From: Planctomycetota bacterium
GTDB taxonomy: Bacteria > Planctomycetota > GCA-002687715
Assembly: GCA_002687715.1 (NCBI GenBank)
Contig: NZBC01000088.1
Coordinates: 1-46,200 of the forward strand
Length of the DNA stretch: 46,200 nt
Reading direction: 5' to 3'
Positions 27,482 through 35,714 of the stretch are shown piece by piece. The translations under genes and the position numbers were made by a program. The first letter of the stretch is position 1, and each line of letters starts with the position of its first letter. The notes under the pieces are model-generated. The model saw nothing but the letters and a program-made list of their open reading frames with translations, ran no database searches and was not told the origin of the DNA.

Positions 27482-29317
27482 CTAGGACCGGATCGTGGCC
27501 TCGACGTCAGCTGGGCCTTCGCTGGCCGTTCGCGCTTCGAGACGACGACGCGACTCGGCGATGGACCGTCTCAGGACCGGGATTCCCTGCGTGAGTAGTC
27601 CACGCGCAGGCGGGCTGAGAGCGGGCACGATCGATTCGTAGTAGGTGAGCCCCTTGTCCAGATTGTCGAGGGTGCGCGTGAGCTGCTCGGGAGTGCGATT
27701 CTGCAGCGCGGTGCCGAAACACGACAGGTCTTCCTCGAAGACCTGCAGGTAGATCTCCACCTCTCGCAGGAAGAGGTGGGGCCGGTCCTGGCGGGTCAGG
27801 ACACTCGCCCGACCGTAGATGTGATCGACCATCTCGTGCAGCGATCGTTCCTGCTGGAAATTCACGATATTGGGGCCCGGACAGATAGCCGAAGGCGGAG
27901 GATCTTCGCTCTCGGCAACGGCGAAGAACGCGCCGCAGAGGTCAACGCAAATACACGCGGGAGCTTCCACGCGCTCTACCAGAAGTGCGTAGTCCGGGTC
28001 TTTCGGATCCAGCTCCGTCTTGCGCCGCCGTTCGTAGGCCCGGGACGCCTTGCACAGGGGGACGGAGCCGTAGTCCGCGTTCAGCGCCAGATGGCGGCCG
28101 GTGCAGATGCTGCCGGGACGACCGGCCGCGACTCTCTGCTGGCGGGCCTCCTCGCTCGGGGCCGTCTTGAGCCACCAGATGCGTACGCCGAGCGGAGAAC
28201 TCCAAGTGAGCTGAACGTCTTCTTTCTTCGCTTCGAGGAGATCGGCAAGGCTGCGAGGGTCCAACAGGACTGCCTCTGGGACCATCAGGAACGGCGTGCC
28301 CCAGCCGGTTCCGTCGAGTCCGTATTCGTGGCGCAGGAAGGAGTCTTCATCGGCAGTTCCGATGCCTCCCTGGGCGGTGATCTTCACTGGCGGTGCCTGT
28401 TCCGGTGCCGTCAGACCACGGGCAGCCAACCCCTTCCGGTAGGCCGCGAAGAGCCCGCCTTCCAGCTCGGTCCGGCGATCGGCGAACTCGCGGAGGATCG
28501 GACCGGTGAGAAGCCCTTCGGTGGGGAAGACGTGCCCGCCGCAGTTGAGGCCGGATTCGAACCGGTACTCGGAGACCCACAGCCCTCGCCGAGCGAGCAT
28601 GCGCCCCTGAATCTGGGCCGACCGGAAGTCGCTCACCTTGAGGATGATGGTCTTCTTCGTCCGGCCCTGCTCATCGGGGAAGAAGTCCGGGAAGTCGCCG
28701 AGATAGGCGAACAACGCCGGGTTGGTCCCCGCCGAGAAGATCATGGGGCCCGCCACGGTGCTCAGCGCGAAGCCTCGAAGCGCTTCCTGGGCGTCGGACC
28801 CGTGGAGACCACGAGGATTGCCCTTGGCGTCCTTGTCGCCATCGAGCTTGGTCATGATGTTCACGCCGATGGTGCCCGGCTTGAGGAGCGGGCGTAGAGC
28901 GTTCCGCGCTTCCTCTCGACCGGGGCCCGGGTCCATGGCCTCGACGGCCAGGAACTCCTGACGCTTGGAGGACTCGTCGGGCAAGAGCTCAAAGAACCGG
29001 CGGATCCCGTCAGGGTCATCAAAAGAGGACTCTCGCAGACGCTCCACCTCCTGAGTGACCAGCTCATCCACGAGATTCAGGTAGGCGGTGATCCGCCGCG
29101 CCCGCGCGTCAGGAGCGCCGTCCGGGATTGGCGAGCAGGGCCGACCCTGCTGTCGGGAATGGTAGGTCCGGGCGGCCTCGATGACCGATTCGTTCACCAG
29201 CGAGATCGATGAATCGATCCCGAGGGGAGCAAGACGCACGGGGGTGTCGATGGTGAACCCAATCCCCATCACCGGAACGTGAAAGGTATGATCAGCTTGC
29301 GAAAGCGAGTCGTTCAT
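27482..29317 (-). CDS. Uncharacterised conserved protein, possible FMN/TIM-barrel oxidoreductase
   Basis: A 611-aa cytoplasmic protein of unknown function; I do not know its activity. The N-terminus (FHVPVMGIGFTIDTPVRLAP) and the later PPVKITAQGGIGTADEDSF and GTGWGTPFLMVPEAVLLDP segments recall FMN-binding TIM-barrel enzymes of the glutamate-synthase/nitronate-monooxygenase type, where a Gly-Gly-Ile/Val-Gly loop binds flavin phosphate. Cys residues cluster in GSICTGRHL, VPLCKAS and ACICVDLCGAFF, which could hold an Fe-S cluster. From memory, similar-length proteins with the same N-terminal phrase are annotated hypothetical in Bacteroidota. The ATG at 29317 was preferred to an open extension of arginine-rich, promoter-side sequence to 29422. 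It is convergent with the radical SAM/flavoprotein pair. Confidence 0.7.
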   Translation of the reverse strand: MNDSLSQADHTFHVPVMGIGFTIDTPVRLAPLGIDSSISLVNESVIEAARTYHSRQQGRPCSPIPDGAPDARARRITAYLNLVDELVTQEVERLRESSFDDPDGIRRFFELLPDESSKRQEFLAVEAMDPGPGREEARNALRPLLKPGTIGVNIMTKLDGDKDAKGNPRGLHGSDAQEALRGFALSTVAGPMIFSAGTNPALFAYLGDFPDFFPDEQGRTKKTIILKVSDFRSAQIQGRMLARRGLWVSEYRFESGLNCGGHVFPTEGLLTGPILREFADRRTELEGGLFAAYRKGLAARGLTAPEQAPPVKITAQGGIGTADEDSFLRHEYGLDGTGWGTPFLMVPEAVLLDPRSLADLLEAKKEDVQLTWSSPLGVRIWWLKTAPSEEARQQRVAAGRPGSICTGRHLALNADYGSVPLCKASRAYERRRKTELDPKDPDYALLVERVEAPACICVDLCGAFFAVAESEDPPPSAICPGPNIVNFQQERSLHEMVDHIYGRASVLTRQDRPHLFLREVEIYLQVFEEDLSCFGTALQNRTPEQLTRTLDNLDKGLTYYESIVPALSPPARGLLTQGIPVLRRSIAESRRRLEARTASEGPADVEATIRS

Positions 29318-29528
29318 CGCATCGTGCCGCGCAACTGCAGTGCCAGCCGGCATCCGTGCCGTCCGGCGAGATAGGGTCCCGCTCCGCCGTCGGCCCGGCA
29401 GCCCATGCGGAGAATCCCTCACCCAGTCTCAGCTTCCGTGGAGGAGTTCGCAATGAGTCACCGATGAGACTGTTGCATCGCTGACCGCGGTCAGGAATCG
29501 GACGACCGTCTGGTGGCAGGGCCCTGGG

Positions 29529-29562
29529 TACGATTGAGACATTCCCTTTGGAGAACCCGATC
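29529..29562 (+). promoter_or_regulatory. Promoter -10 and strong ribosome site for the FG-GAP gene
   Basis: TACGAT at 29529-29534 is a likely -10 element, and TTTGGAGA (29547-29554) is a strong ribosome site nine bases before the ATG at 29563. The same arrangement, nearly base for base (TACAAT, CTTTGGAGAG, CGATCATGG), precedes the XRE gene at 35258. No clear -35 was seen. Confidence 0.4.
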
Positions 29563-30615
29563 ATGGGACATCGCATGCTGCTCGCGTGCCCAATCGTGCT
29601 CCTCGTGTGCGCGATGGTGCGGACCCAGACTCTGACCCATCTGGAGGATGGCGCGGGATCGTACTTCGAGGAAGGGTGGACCATCGGTGCCCCCGGTGAC
29701 TTGAACGGAGACGGTGTGCCGGACATCCTGGTCGGCTGCACGGATTCGGTTCTCGGCCCCGGATCGGTGCGGGTGCTATCCGGAGTCGATGGCGTTCTCC
29801 TGGCACCGTCGCTGACGGGGGAGGTCGGTGGTAGCCGGTTCGGCGCGAGCCTCGACGGGGGGCGCGACATTGACCTGGACGGCGTGCCGGACTTCATCGT
29901 GGGAGCGCCGGAGTACGACCAGGGGTTGATCTTCGATGATCGCGGCCGGGCATACGCCTACTCGGGGATCTCCGGGGCGCTGATCTATACGTTCACCGGC
30001 TCCGCGCCCGGGGAAGAAGCGGGCACGGCCGTCGCGTTGCTCGGCGACCTGGACGGTGATGGACACTCCGAATTCGCCGTCGGCGCGCCGGGCGCGGTGG
30101 CCGGCAGCGGGCGGGTCACTGTGCTGTCGGGGGCGACGGGACTGGTCTTCCTCACTCTCGACGGGCAGAGCGCTGGTGATCGGTTCGGAGCCGCGTTGGC
30201 CAGCATCCAAGACGTGGATGGGGACAACGTGGGCGACTTGCTGGTGGGGGCGCCGTTCAACTCCACCGCCAACGTCGAGGGGCGGGTGTATCTCTTCTCC
30301 GGCGCCACCGGGGCGCAGATCTGGTCGCAGCCGGGAGTGCAGGCGCAGGAGCACTTCGGTTGGAGCGTTGCCGGCCTGGGCGACGTCGACGGGGACAGCG
30401 TGCCGGACCTCATCGCCGGTGCGCCCGACCACAACGGGCCGCTTCCCGACACCGGCCGCGCGTGCGTGTGCTCCGGTGCGACCGGGGCGGTGATCTGGGA
30501 GGTGTTCGGTCCGCAGATCTACATGAAGGCGGGGCTCGACGTCGACGGTACGGGCGACCTCAACGGCAATGGCGTGGACGACGTACTGGTCGGCATGCCC
30601 TACCTCCCGCCGTGA
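29563..30615 (+). CDS. Secreted FG-GAP repeat (integrin-type) propeller protein, N-terminal part ending at an in-frame TGA
   Basis: An exported beta-propeller. The start is the ATG at 29563, right after the TTTGGAGA ribosome site. A signal peptide (GHRMLLACPIVLLVCAMVRT) precedes six FG-GAP blades with calcium-binding loops, such as DLNGDGVPDILVG, DLDGVPDFIVG, DLDGDGHSEFAVG, DVDGDNVGDLLVG, DVDGDSVPDLIAG and DLNGNGVDDVLVG. A TGA at 30613-30615 then stops translation. The same frame continues straight on with blade 7 and the usual C-terminal domain (30616-31212). A propeller needs all seven blades, so the stop breaks the gene unless it is read through. GGA to TGA, one base change, would restore a Gly in the loop. 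Such proteins are abundant surface or secreted proteins of planctomycetes. Confidence 0.8.
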   Translation: MGHRMLLACPIVLLVCAMVRTQTLTHLEDGAGSYFEEGWTIGAPGDLNGDGVPDILVGCTDSVLGPGSVRVLSGVDGVLLAPSLTGEVGGSRFGASLDGGRDIDLDGVPDFIVGAPEYDQGLIFDDRGRAYAYSGISGALIYTFTGSAPGEEAGTAVALLGDLDGDGHSEFAVGAPGAVAGSGRVTVLSGATGLVFLTLDGQSAGDRFGAALASIQDVDGDNVGDLLVGAPFNSTANVEGRVYLFSGATGAQIWSQPGVQAQEHFGWSVAGLGDVDGDSVPDLIAGAPDHNGPLPDTGRACVCSGATGAVIWEVFGPQIYMKAGLDVDGTGDLNGNGVDDVLVGMPYLPP

Positions 30616-31212
30616 ACCGGCGTCTACCAGGGCCGCGTGACGGCCCACGATGGTACGACCGGTGCCCCGCTCTTCGTGCTCGAAGGAACCACCCTCGAGA
30701 ACCAGTTCGGGCGGGCCGTATGCGGCCTCGGCGACCTCGACCAGGATGGCATCGGCGACTTCGCCGTGGGCGTGCCCCATGACGACGGCCTCGTGAGCAA
30801 CGGCGGACGGGTACTGGTCTACCGCGGGGCGGTGACGAGTGACTGTGGCCTCCAACTGGTTGGAAGCCCGAGCACGGGCAACTCGGCCGCGTTGCGCATG
30901 CTCGGTCCGCCGAGCACGGCGGGTCTCCTGCTGACGGACGCGACGTCGGGCCCCACGGCCATCCCGCCCTATGGGTTCCTACAGCTCGGGCTCACGCCGG
31001 CGCTCACACCGCTCATCGATACGCTGGGCGTGTTCGGGCCGCCGACCGGCTCGACTCTGGATACCCAAGGGCTCCTGGTCGCCGGTCCGTGGACGGTGCC
31101 GGGGTTCTGGGCCGGGATCACGATCTACGCGCAGGCGTTCGTGATCGATGCCCAGGCGCCCAACGGCGTGTTCCAGGCTTCGGATGGACTCGCGATCACG
31201 TTCCTGCCGTGA
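30616..31212 (+). pseudogene. C-terminal remainder of the FG-GAP protein (blade 7 and planctomycete C-terminal domain)
   Basis: Same frame as the preceding gene, separated only by one TGA. It begins TGVYQGRVTAHDGTTGAPLF, closing the sixth blade, then holds the seventh repeat (DLDQDGIGDFAVGVP). The terminal beta domain runs from SDCGLQLVGSPSTGNSAAL to DGLAITFLP, a module found at the end of many planctomycete secreted proteins. On its own it has no signal peptide, so independent translation would be pointless. Interpretation as a split gene is firm; cause (mutation, recoding or assembly error) is open. Confidence 0.75.
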
Positions 31213-32605
31213 GTCGCGCGGCGTCGCCGTGCTTCTTGCCGCGGCGACGCTGCTGATCGTTGCCGGCGGTGCGCGAGCGCAGCATCGGTCGGGAGGGTAC
31301 GCCTTTCGGCTGTTCTGGGCCGCGCCCGAGGGCGACGCCCGCTCGTTGGTTCGCGGGCCTCGGGGCCGTCTCTGGGCCGGTTGCGGCGACGGCACCGTGC
31401 GGGTTCTCGAGGATCGGTCCGGGGACGGCAAGGCCGACTACGTTCAGACCTTCGCCTCGCGGGTGTGGTCGCCTCACGGCATCTCGTTTCGCATCCGCGG
31501 CACCGCCCTGGACGTATTCGTTGCCCACACGACGACCCGCTATGGCGGTGCGAGCCGGATCACGCGCTTCGTCGACACGGACAAGGACGACCGCTTCGAC
31601 GAGGCGTACACGGTCATCTCTCACATGCCGCCGGGCGCGCACCAGACCAACAACCTGGCCATCGACCCGACCGGCAAGTGGCTGTGGTTCTCGCAAGGAG
31701 CGACGGCGGACAAGAGCCCGGGCGGGGGAGCCCTCGTCGGCAAGGTCGCGCCGGATGCTCGCGACGTTCCGTGGGGTGACCCACGCATCCAGATCGTCGC
31801 CAACGGGCTTCGTAATGCGTGGGGACTCGCATTCCATCCAAACGGGGCGCTGTTCGCGACGGACAACACCCGCGACGATCTCGGCGACGCGACCCCTCCT
31901 GACGAGCTCAACCTGATCCGGGCCGGCCGCCACTACGGATTCCCCGACGTCGCCGGCATACCCCCGAAGGGGCACCCGTCGGAGCCGCCGGTCGGGCTGC
32001 TGGGCGTGCACGGGTCGGCCAACGGTCTCGCGTTCGACGACGGTCATCTCATGTCGGGGTCCCGGCACCAGGTCTTCATCGCGGAATGGGGTTCGTGGAC
32101 GGGCAGCCCCGGGCTCACGGCGGGCACCCGCATCGTCCGAGCGCAGCTGCATCGGGACGCTCGCGGGCGGTGGCACTTCGAAGCACACGACCTCATCCGG
32201 AACTGTGGTCGGCCGCTCGACGTCGCGATCGGGCGGGACGGCGCCCTCTACTTCACCGTCCAGACGTCGGCTCCGGGTTGGACGGAAGGTGTGTGGCGGG
32301 GCGCGCCCGCCAGTGGGGTCACCGTACGGCTCGAAGGCCAGCCACGTCCGGGGTGCAAGATCGAGGTGGCGGTTCGCGCCCCGGGCCACGAGGGGAGCCG
32401 GTACCGGCTGTCGCTGCGCGATGAGAAGACCGAATCGAGTGTGCGCACTGGGACCCTTGCGGGGGCTTTGGGCCGCGCGACGGGGACGATCCAGATCCCT
32501 GGCGACAGCGTCGGTCGCCGGCTCCGCGTCGTCTGCCAGGTCCTCCATCCCGAGACGGGTGCTATCGTGGCGACCGCACCCGAGCTCGTCGTCACCGTTT
32601 TCTGA
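31184..32605 (+). CDS. Secreted PQQ-sugar-dehydrogenase-like beta-propeller protein
   Basis: A 473-aa exported six-bladed propeller of the soluble glucose/sorbosone dehydrogenase-like family, common in planctomycetes as putative membrane-bound dehydrogenases. The signal peptide is visible as VAVLLAAATLLIVAGGARAQ. Family phrases are VWSPHGISFR, GAHQTNNLAIDPTGKWLWF, GLRNAWGLAFHPNGALFATDN, PPDELNLIRAGRHYGFP and CGRPLDVAIGRDGALYFT; the NAWG and DELN blocks are typical of the PQQ/calcium site. The last 90 residues form an Ig-like domain. I took the ATG at 31184, which overlaps the preceding frame by 29 bp; a GTG at 31229 just before the signal-peptide core is an alternative. Substrate and actual PQQ binding are unknown. 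Confidence 0.8.
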   Translation: MDSRSRSCRESRGVAVLLAAATLLIVAGGARAQHRSGGYAFRLFWAAPEGDARSLVRGPRGRLWAGCGDGTVRVLEDRSGDGKADYVQTFASRVWSPHGISFRIRGTALDVFVAHTTTRYGGASRITRFVDTDKDDRFDEAYTVISHMPPGAHQTNNLAIDPTGKWLWFSQGATADKSPGGGALVGKVAPDARDVPWGDPRIQIVANGLRNAWGLAFHPNGALFATDNTRDDLGDATPPDELNLIRAGRHYGFPDVAGIPPKGHPSEPPVGLLGVHGSANGLAFDDGHLMSGSRHQVFIAEWGSWTGSPGLTAGTRIVRAQLHRDARGRWHFEAHDLIRNCGRPLDVAIGRDGALYFTVQTSAPGWTEGVWRGAPASGVTVRLEGQPRPGCKIEVAVRAPGHEGSRYRLSLRDEKTESSVRTGTLAGALGRATGTIQIPGDSVGRRLRVVCQVLHPETGAIVATAPELVVTVF

Positions 32606-32706
32606 CCCGGAACTGATGGAGGTCATTTCTCGGAGGGTCCGTGTGCGTTGATCCGTTCGTGACGGCGGCGCTACAACTCACCGACTGCAGCGGGGGGTCA
32701 GTATCG

Positions 32707-33813
32707 ATGTCGGACACGTTGCCGGAGCGGCTTCCCGTGGCGGAGGCCCGGACCATCGTGAAGAGTCTGCTCGTGCCCAGACCGTTGAGGTACTGGACGG
32801 ACTTCCTGGTCTCGACTGCCGTGGGCTGGGGGGCGTTTGTCGCGGCGTTGCGCGTCGAGCCGGTCTGGTCGCCCGTCCTCTGCGTGGTTGCGTCGCTCGC
32901 GCTCTATCGCGCGCTGATCTTCATCCACGAGCTCGCGCATCTGCGCAAGGGCACGTTCGGAGCATTCCGATTCGTGTGGAACCTCCTGTGCGGCATCCCG
33001 CTCTTCGTTCCTTCGTTCACCTACCACGGAGTCCACAACGGCCATCACAAACGCGCCGTGTACGGGACCCCGGCCGATGGTGAGTACGTTCCGTTCGGGG
33101 CGCAGGCGCCCTATCACATCATCACGTACCTGCTGCTGGTCTTCGTGCTGCCGCTGGCGTTTGCCGCCCGGTTCCTGATCCTGACTCCGGTCTCGTTCCT
33201 CCATCCGGCGCTTCGACGCCTGGCCTGGGAGCGGGCCTCCTCGTTGACGATCGACCTCGCGTATCGCCGCATGCCGGTCGGTCAGGCTTCCCCTGGGCCG
33301 GCGTGGCGACTGCAGGAGACCGCCACCATGATCTGGGCGATCACGGTGACCGCGCTCGTCGCCACGGGGGTCGTCGGCTGGTCCGTGATCCTGGTGTGGT
33401 ACATCGTCACCGTGGTGATCGTCCTGCTGAATTCGCTCCGCACTCTCGCCGCCCATGCGTACCGCAACGCCGACGACCGGCCGATGACCTTGGAGGAGCA
33501 GTTCGTGGATTCGGTGGACGTGCCGGGAGTGCCCTGGGTCACCGCCCTGTGGGCGCCCGTCGGGCTCCGGTTCCACGCGACGCACCACCTCTTCCCGAGC
33601 ATGCCCTATCACGCGTTGCCCGAGGCCTATCGCCGGTTGATGTCGGAGCTCCCGGACACCCGCGTGTACGAGATGGCCACCCGGACGAGTCTGTTCGACG
33701 CGTTGCGCCGGCTCTGGGCGGAGGCTCGGGATTCCAGCGCGGAGCGGGCTGCGCGGCCGGCGATGATGGCTGACTCCGCGACCGGCGGAGACGGCGGGAC
33801 CCGCGCAGCGTGA
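32707..33813 (+). CDS. Membrane fatty-acid desaturase family protein
   Basis: A di-iron membrane desaturase or hydroxylase (368 aa). The three His boxes are HELAH near residue 80, HNGHH near 115 and HATHH near 285, spaced as in acyl-lipid desaturases, with hydrophobic spans between them. The ATG at 32707 has a GGGGGG tract ten bases upstream and was preferred to the earlier in-frame start at 32641. It likely modifies membrane fatty acids or another lipid in the inner membrane. The stop overlaps the next gene's GTG start, an odd partner, so co-translation may be incidental. Regiochemistry is unknown. Confidence 0.86.
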   Translation: MSDTLPERLPVAEARTIVKSLLVPRPLRYWTDFLVSTAVGWGAFVAALRVEPVWSPVLCVVASLALYRALIFIHELAHLRKGTFGAFRFVWNLLCGIPLFVPSFTYHGVHNGHHKRAVYGTPADGEYVPFGAQAPYHIITYLLLVFVLPLAFAARFLILTPVSFLHPALRRLAWERASSLTIDLAYRRMPVGQASPGPAWRLQETATMIWAITVTALVATGVVGWSVILVWYIVTVVIVLLNSLRTLAAHAYRNADDRPMTLEEQFVDSVDVPGVPWVTALWAPVGLRFHATHHLFPSMPYHALPEAYRRLMSELPDTRVYEMATRTSLFDALRRLWAEARDSSAERAARPAMMADSATGGDGGTRAA

Positions 33814-35090
33814 TCGGCGCGCGCGTCTCGTTGCTCGCGATCCTGCTGGCCGCTTCCGCGCTGGGCCAGGCGCCCCTCACGCTGACCGACGACGGGGCAT
33901 GGTGCTGGTTCGCTGACCCCCGCGCCGTCTACCACGCGGGAACACACCGGCGCACCTATCTCGGATGGGTGACTCGCCGGGGCGACATCGTCGTCGCCCA
34001 TCACGACCACGGGAGTGGGAAGACCGAGTCCAGCGTTCTGCACCCGGGCCTCGATCGGGACGATCACGCCAACCCTGCCCTCCTCGTGCGTGAGGACGGG
34101 CGCATCGACGCGTACTACACCCGGCACGCGGGTCGCAAGATGTACGTGCGGACGTCGCTGCGCAAAGAGGATGCGACTGCGTGGGGACCAGAGCGCACGT
34201 TCGCGCCCAACACTGGCAAGTGGGGGCGCGACGGCTACTGCTACCCCAATCCGGTCCGACTCGCCGCGGAGTCCGGCCGGCGATACCTGTTCTGGCGTGG
34301 GGATCACTGGAAACCGACGCTGTCCCGGTCCGACGACGGCGGTCGGTCGTGGTCGGCGGGCCGGATCGTTCTCATGCGGAAGGGTGCGGGGGCTGGCAGC
34401 CGGCCGTACGTCAAGGTCGACACGGACGGGGAGTCGCGAATCCACCTCGCGTTCACCGACGGCCATCCCCGGAACGAGAAGACGAACTCGATCTACTACG
34501 CTGCCTATGACCGGGGCGCGTTCCACCGTGCGGACGGCAAGAAGATCGTGGCCATCGATGCGCTCCCCTTTCAGCCCCGGCAGGCCGACTGCGTCTACGA
34601 CGGGCGGCAGACGGGGGTGCGGGCGTGGATCTGGGACGTTGCCGTCGATGCGGACGGACGCCCCGTGATCGTGTACGCGCGGCTGCCCGCGGAGTCGGAC
34701 CACCGCTACCACTACGCCCGCTGGACGGGGAAGCGGTGGGACGATCACGAACTCTGTGCCGCGGGCGGCTGGTTCCCGACCACCGCCGCGGGGAAGCGCG
34801 AACGCGAGCCTCACTATTCGGGCGGCGTGGTCCTCGATCACGACGACCCCACTGTCGTCTACCTCTCGCGACCCATCGACGGAGTCTTCGAGATCGAGCG
34901 ATGGTCCACGGCGGACGGTGGCGAAACCTGGAGCCACGCCTCGATCACGTCAGGGTCGAAGCACCACAACGTGCGTCCCGTCGTCGTGCGCGGCCACGCC
35001 AGCCGGCCGGGCTTCCGCGTGGCCTGGATGGAGCTTGCAGGCGGCTACGAGCACTACACCCGGTTCCACGCCGCGATCCGGGCCCGCTAG
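33810..35090 (+). CDS. Secreted BNR-4 repeat (sialidase-like propeller) protein
   Basis: A 426-aa exported protein of the BNR-4 family. A signal peptide (VSLLAILLAASALGQ) is followed by the family hallmark DDGAWCWFADPRAVY and Asp-box-like repeats such as SRSDDGGRSWSAG and WSTADGGETWSHA. Members form sialidase-like propellers, and some are polysaccharide lyases or hydrolases. No complete sialidase arginine triad could be assigned, so the enzyme activity is open. It starts at GTG (33810), overlapping the desaturase stop as GTGA. In planctomycetes such proteins usually serve degradation of complex algal glycans. Confidence 0.8.
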   Translation: MIGARVSLLAILLAASALGQAPLTLTDDGAWCWFADPRAVYHAGTHRRTYLGWVTRRGDIVVAHHDHGSGKTESSVLHPGLDRDDHANPALLVREDGRIDAYYTRHAGRKMYVRTSLRKEDATAWGPERTFAPNTGKWGRDGYCYPNPVRLAAESGRRYLFWRGDHWKPTLSRSDDGGRSWSAGRIVLMRKGAGAGSRPYVKVDTDGESRIHLAFTDGHPRNEKTNSIYYAAYDRGAFHRADGKKIVAIDALPFQPRQADCVYDGRQTGVRAWIWDVAVDADGRPVIVYARLPAESDHRYHYARWTGKRWDDHELCAAGGWFPTTAAGKREREPHYSGGVVLDHDDPTVVYLSRPIDGVFEIERWSTADGGETWSHASITSGSKHHNVRPVVVRGHASRPGFRVAWMELAGGYEHYTRFHAAIRAR

Positions 35091-35220
35091 GAGCTTGCGC
35101 GGGCGAGGATCGGGAGAGCAGAGGTGCCTGGCCCGCCACATCGGCGAGGTCGGCGAAAAGTCCGTGCCGAGGGGCCTCGGGGCATGACCATCGTCAGGTC
35201 CCGACCGCTGGACCGCTCCG

Positions 35221-35250
35221 TACAATTGGTGTGGGACCCCCTTTGGAGAG
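35221..35250 (+). promoter_or_regulatory. Promoter -10 and strong ribosome site for the XRE gene
   Basis: TACAAT at 35221-35226 and CTTTGGAGAG at 35241-35250, seven bases before the ATG at 35258. It matches the leader of the FG-GAP gene at 29529-29562 closely. Both regions also share GTCAGG and CGACCG elements further upstream, which suggests a common promoter class. The rest of the 167-bp gap after the BNR gene shows nothing else. Confidence 0.42.
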
Positions 35251-35257
35251 TTCGATC

Positions 35258-35704
35258 ATGGCCATCGGCAAGGCGCTACTTCACGTGCGACACTACCGCG
35301 GCCTGACTCAGGCCCAGGTTTGTCAGCGTGCTGGTCTCACCGTGTCCTATCTTTCGCGGTTGGAGAACGGGCACCTCGAGCCAACCATGGGCACGCTGCA
35401 ACGGGTGGCCGACGCGCTCGAGACCCCGCCGTCGAAGATCTTCCAGGTGATCGAGACGGGCGAGAACGGCAACGGTGGGTCTGATCCCGCCCGGTGCCCC
35501 ATCAGCTCGTCCGGCGCCTGCATCCGGGAACAGCTCTCCAGCCGGCACGGCCGAAGTCCGAAGGCGGCGGAGTATGGCCCGAATGAGCTGCACCTGATTC
35601 GCATGGCCGATTATCTCGCGCTCCACGGGACCCCGGAGGTGCGGGCTGCTCTCGGCGTCGTCCTGGAGTCCCTGCTCCAGAGGCTGCGCAGCAGCCTGGG
35701 CTGA
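35258..35704 (+). CDS. XRE-family helix-turn-helix transcriptional regulator
   Basis: A 148-aa DNA-binding protein. Residues 5-62 form an XRE/Cro-type helix-turn-helix (GLTQAQVCQRAGLTVSYLSR, then the ENGHLEPTMGTLQRVADAL helix). Residues 75-92 contain a Cys pair, Cys80 and Cys88 (CPISSSGAC), ahead of an all-helical C-terminal domain that could dimerise. The Cys pair could sense redox state or metal. The start is fixed by the ribosome site at 35241-35250; the long open frame starting at 34625 is a shadow. Targets are unknown; it is monocistronic and convergent with the triheme cytochrome gene 10 bp away. Confidence 0.88.
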   Translation: MAIGKALLHVRHYRGLTQAQVCQRAGLTVSYLSRLENGHLEPTMGTLQRVADALETPPSKIFQVIETGENGNGGSDPARCPISSSGACIREQLSSRHGRSPKAAEYGPNELHLIRMADYLALHGTPEVRAALGVVLESLLQRLRSSLG

Positions 35705-35714
35705 ACGGCGCCGG

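Noticed and set aside
19597..31212. Genome-wide reassignment of TGA (Gly as in code 25, or Trp as in code 4) to explain the two in-frame TGAs
   Set aside because: Most clear genes here end in TGA at the family-expected C-terminus (act, nar, cta genes) and Trp is encoded by TGG, so TGA is a normal stop.
30637..31212. Independent 191-codon gene starting within the FG-GAP remainder
   Set aside because: Same frame as the upstream gene, no signal peptide, starts mid-propeller; it is the tail of the split gene.
34625..35257. Long open frame giving the XRE regulator a 211-residue N-terminal extension
   Set aside because: That stretch is the shadow of the BNR-4 gene; a clear ribosome site and promoter fix the XRE start at 35258.
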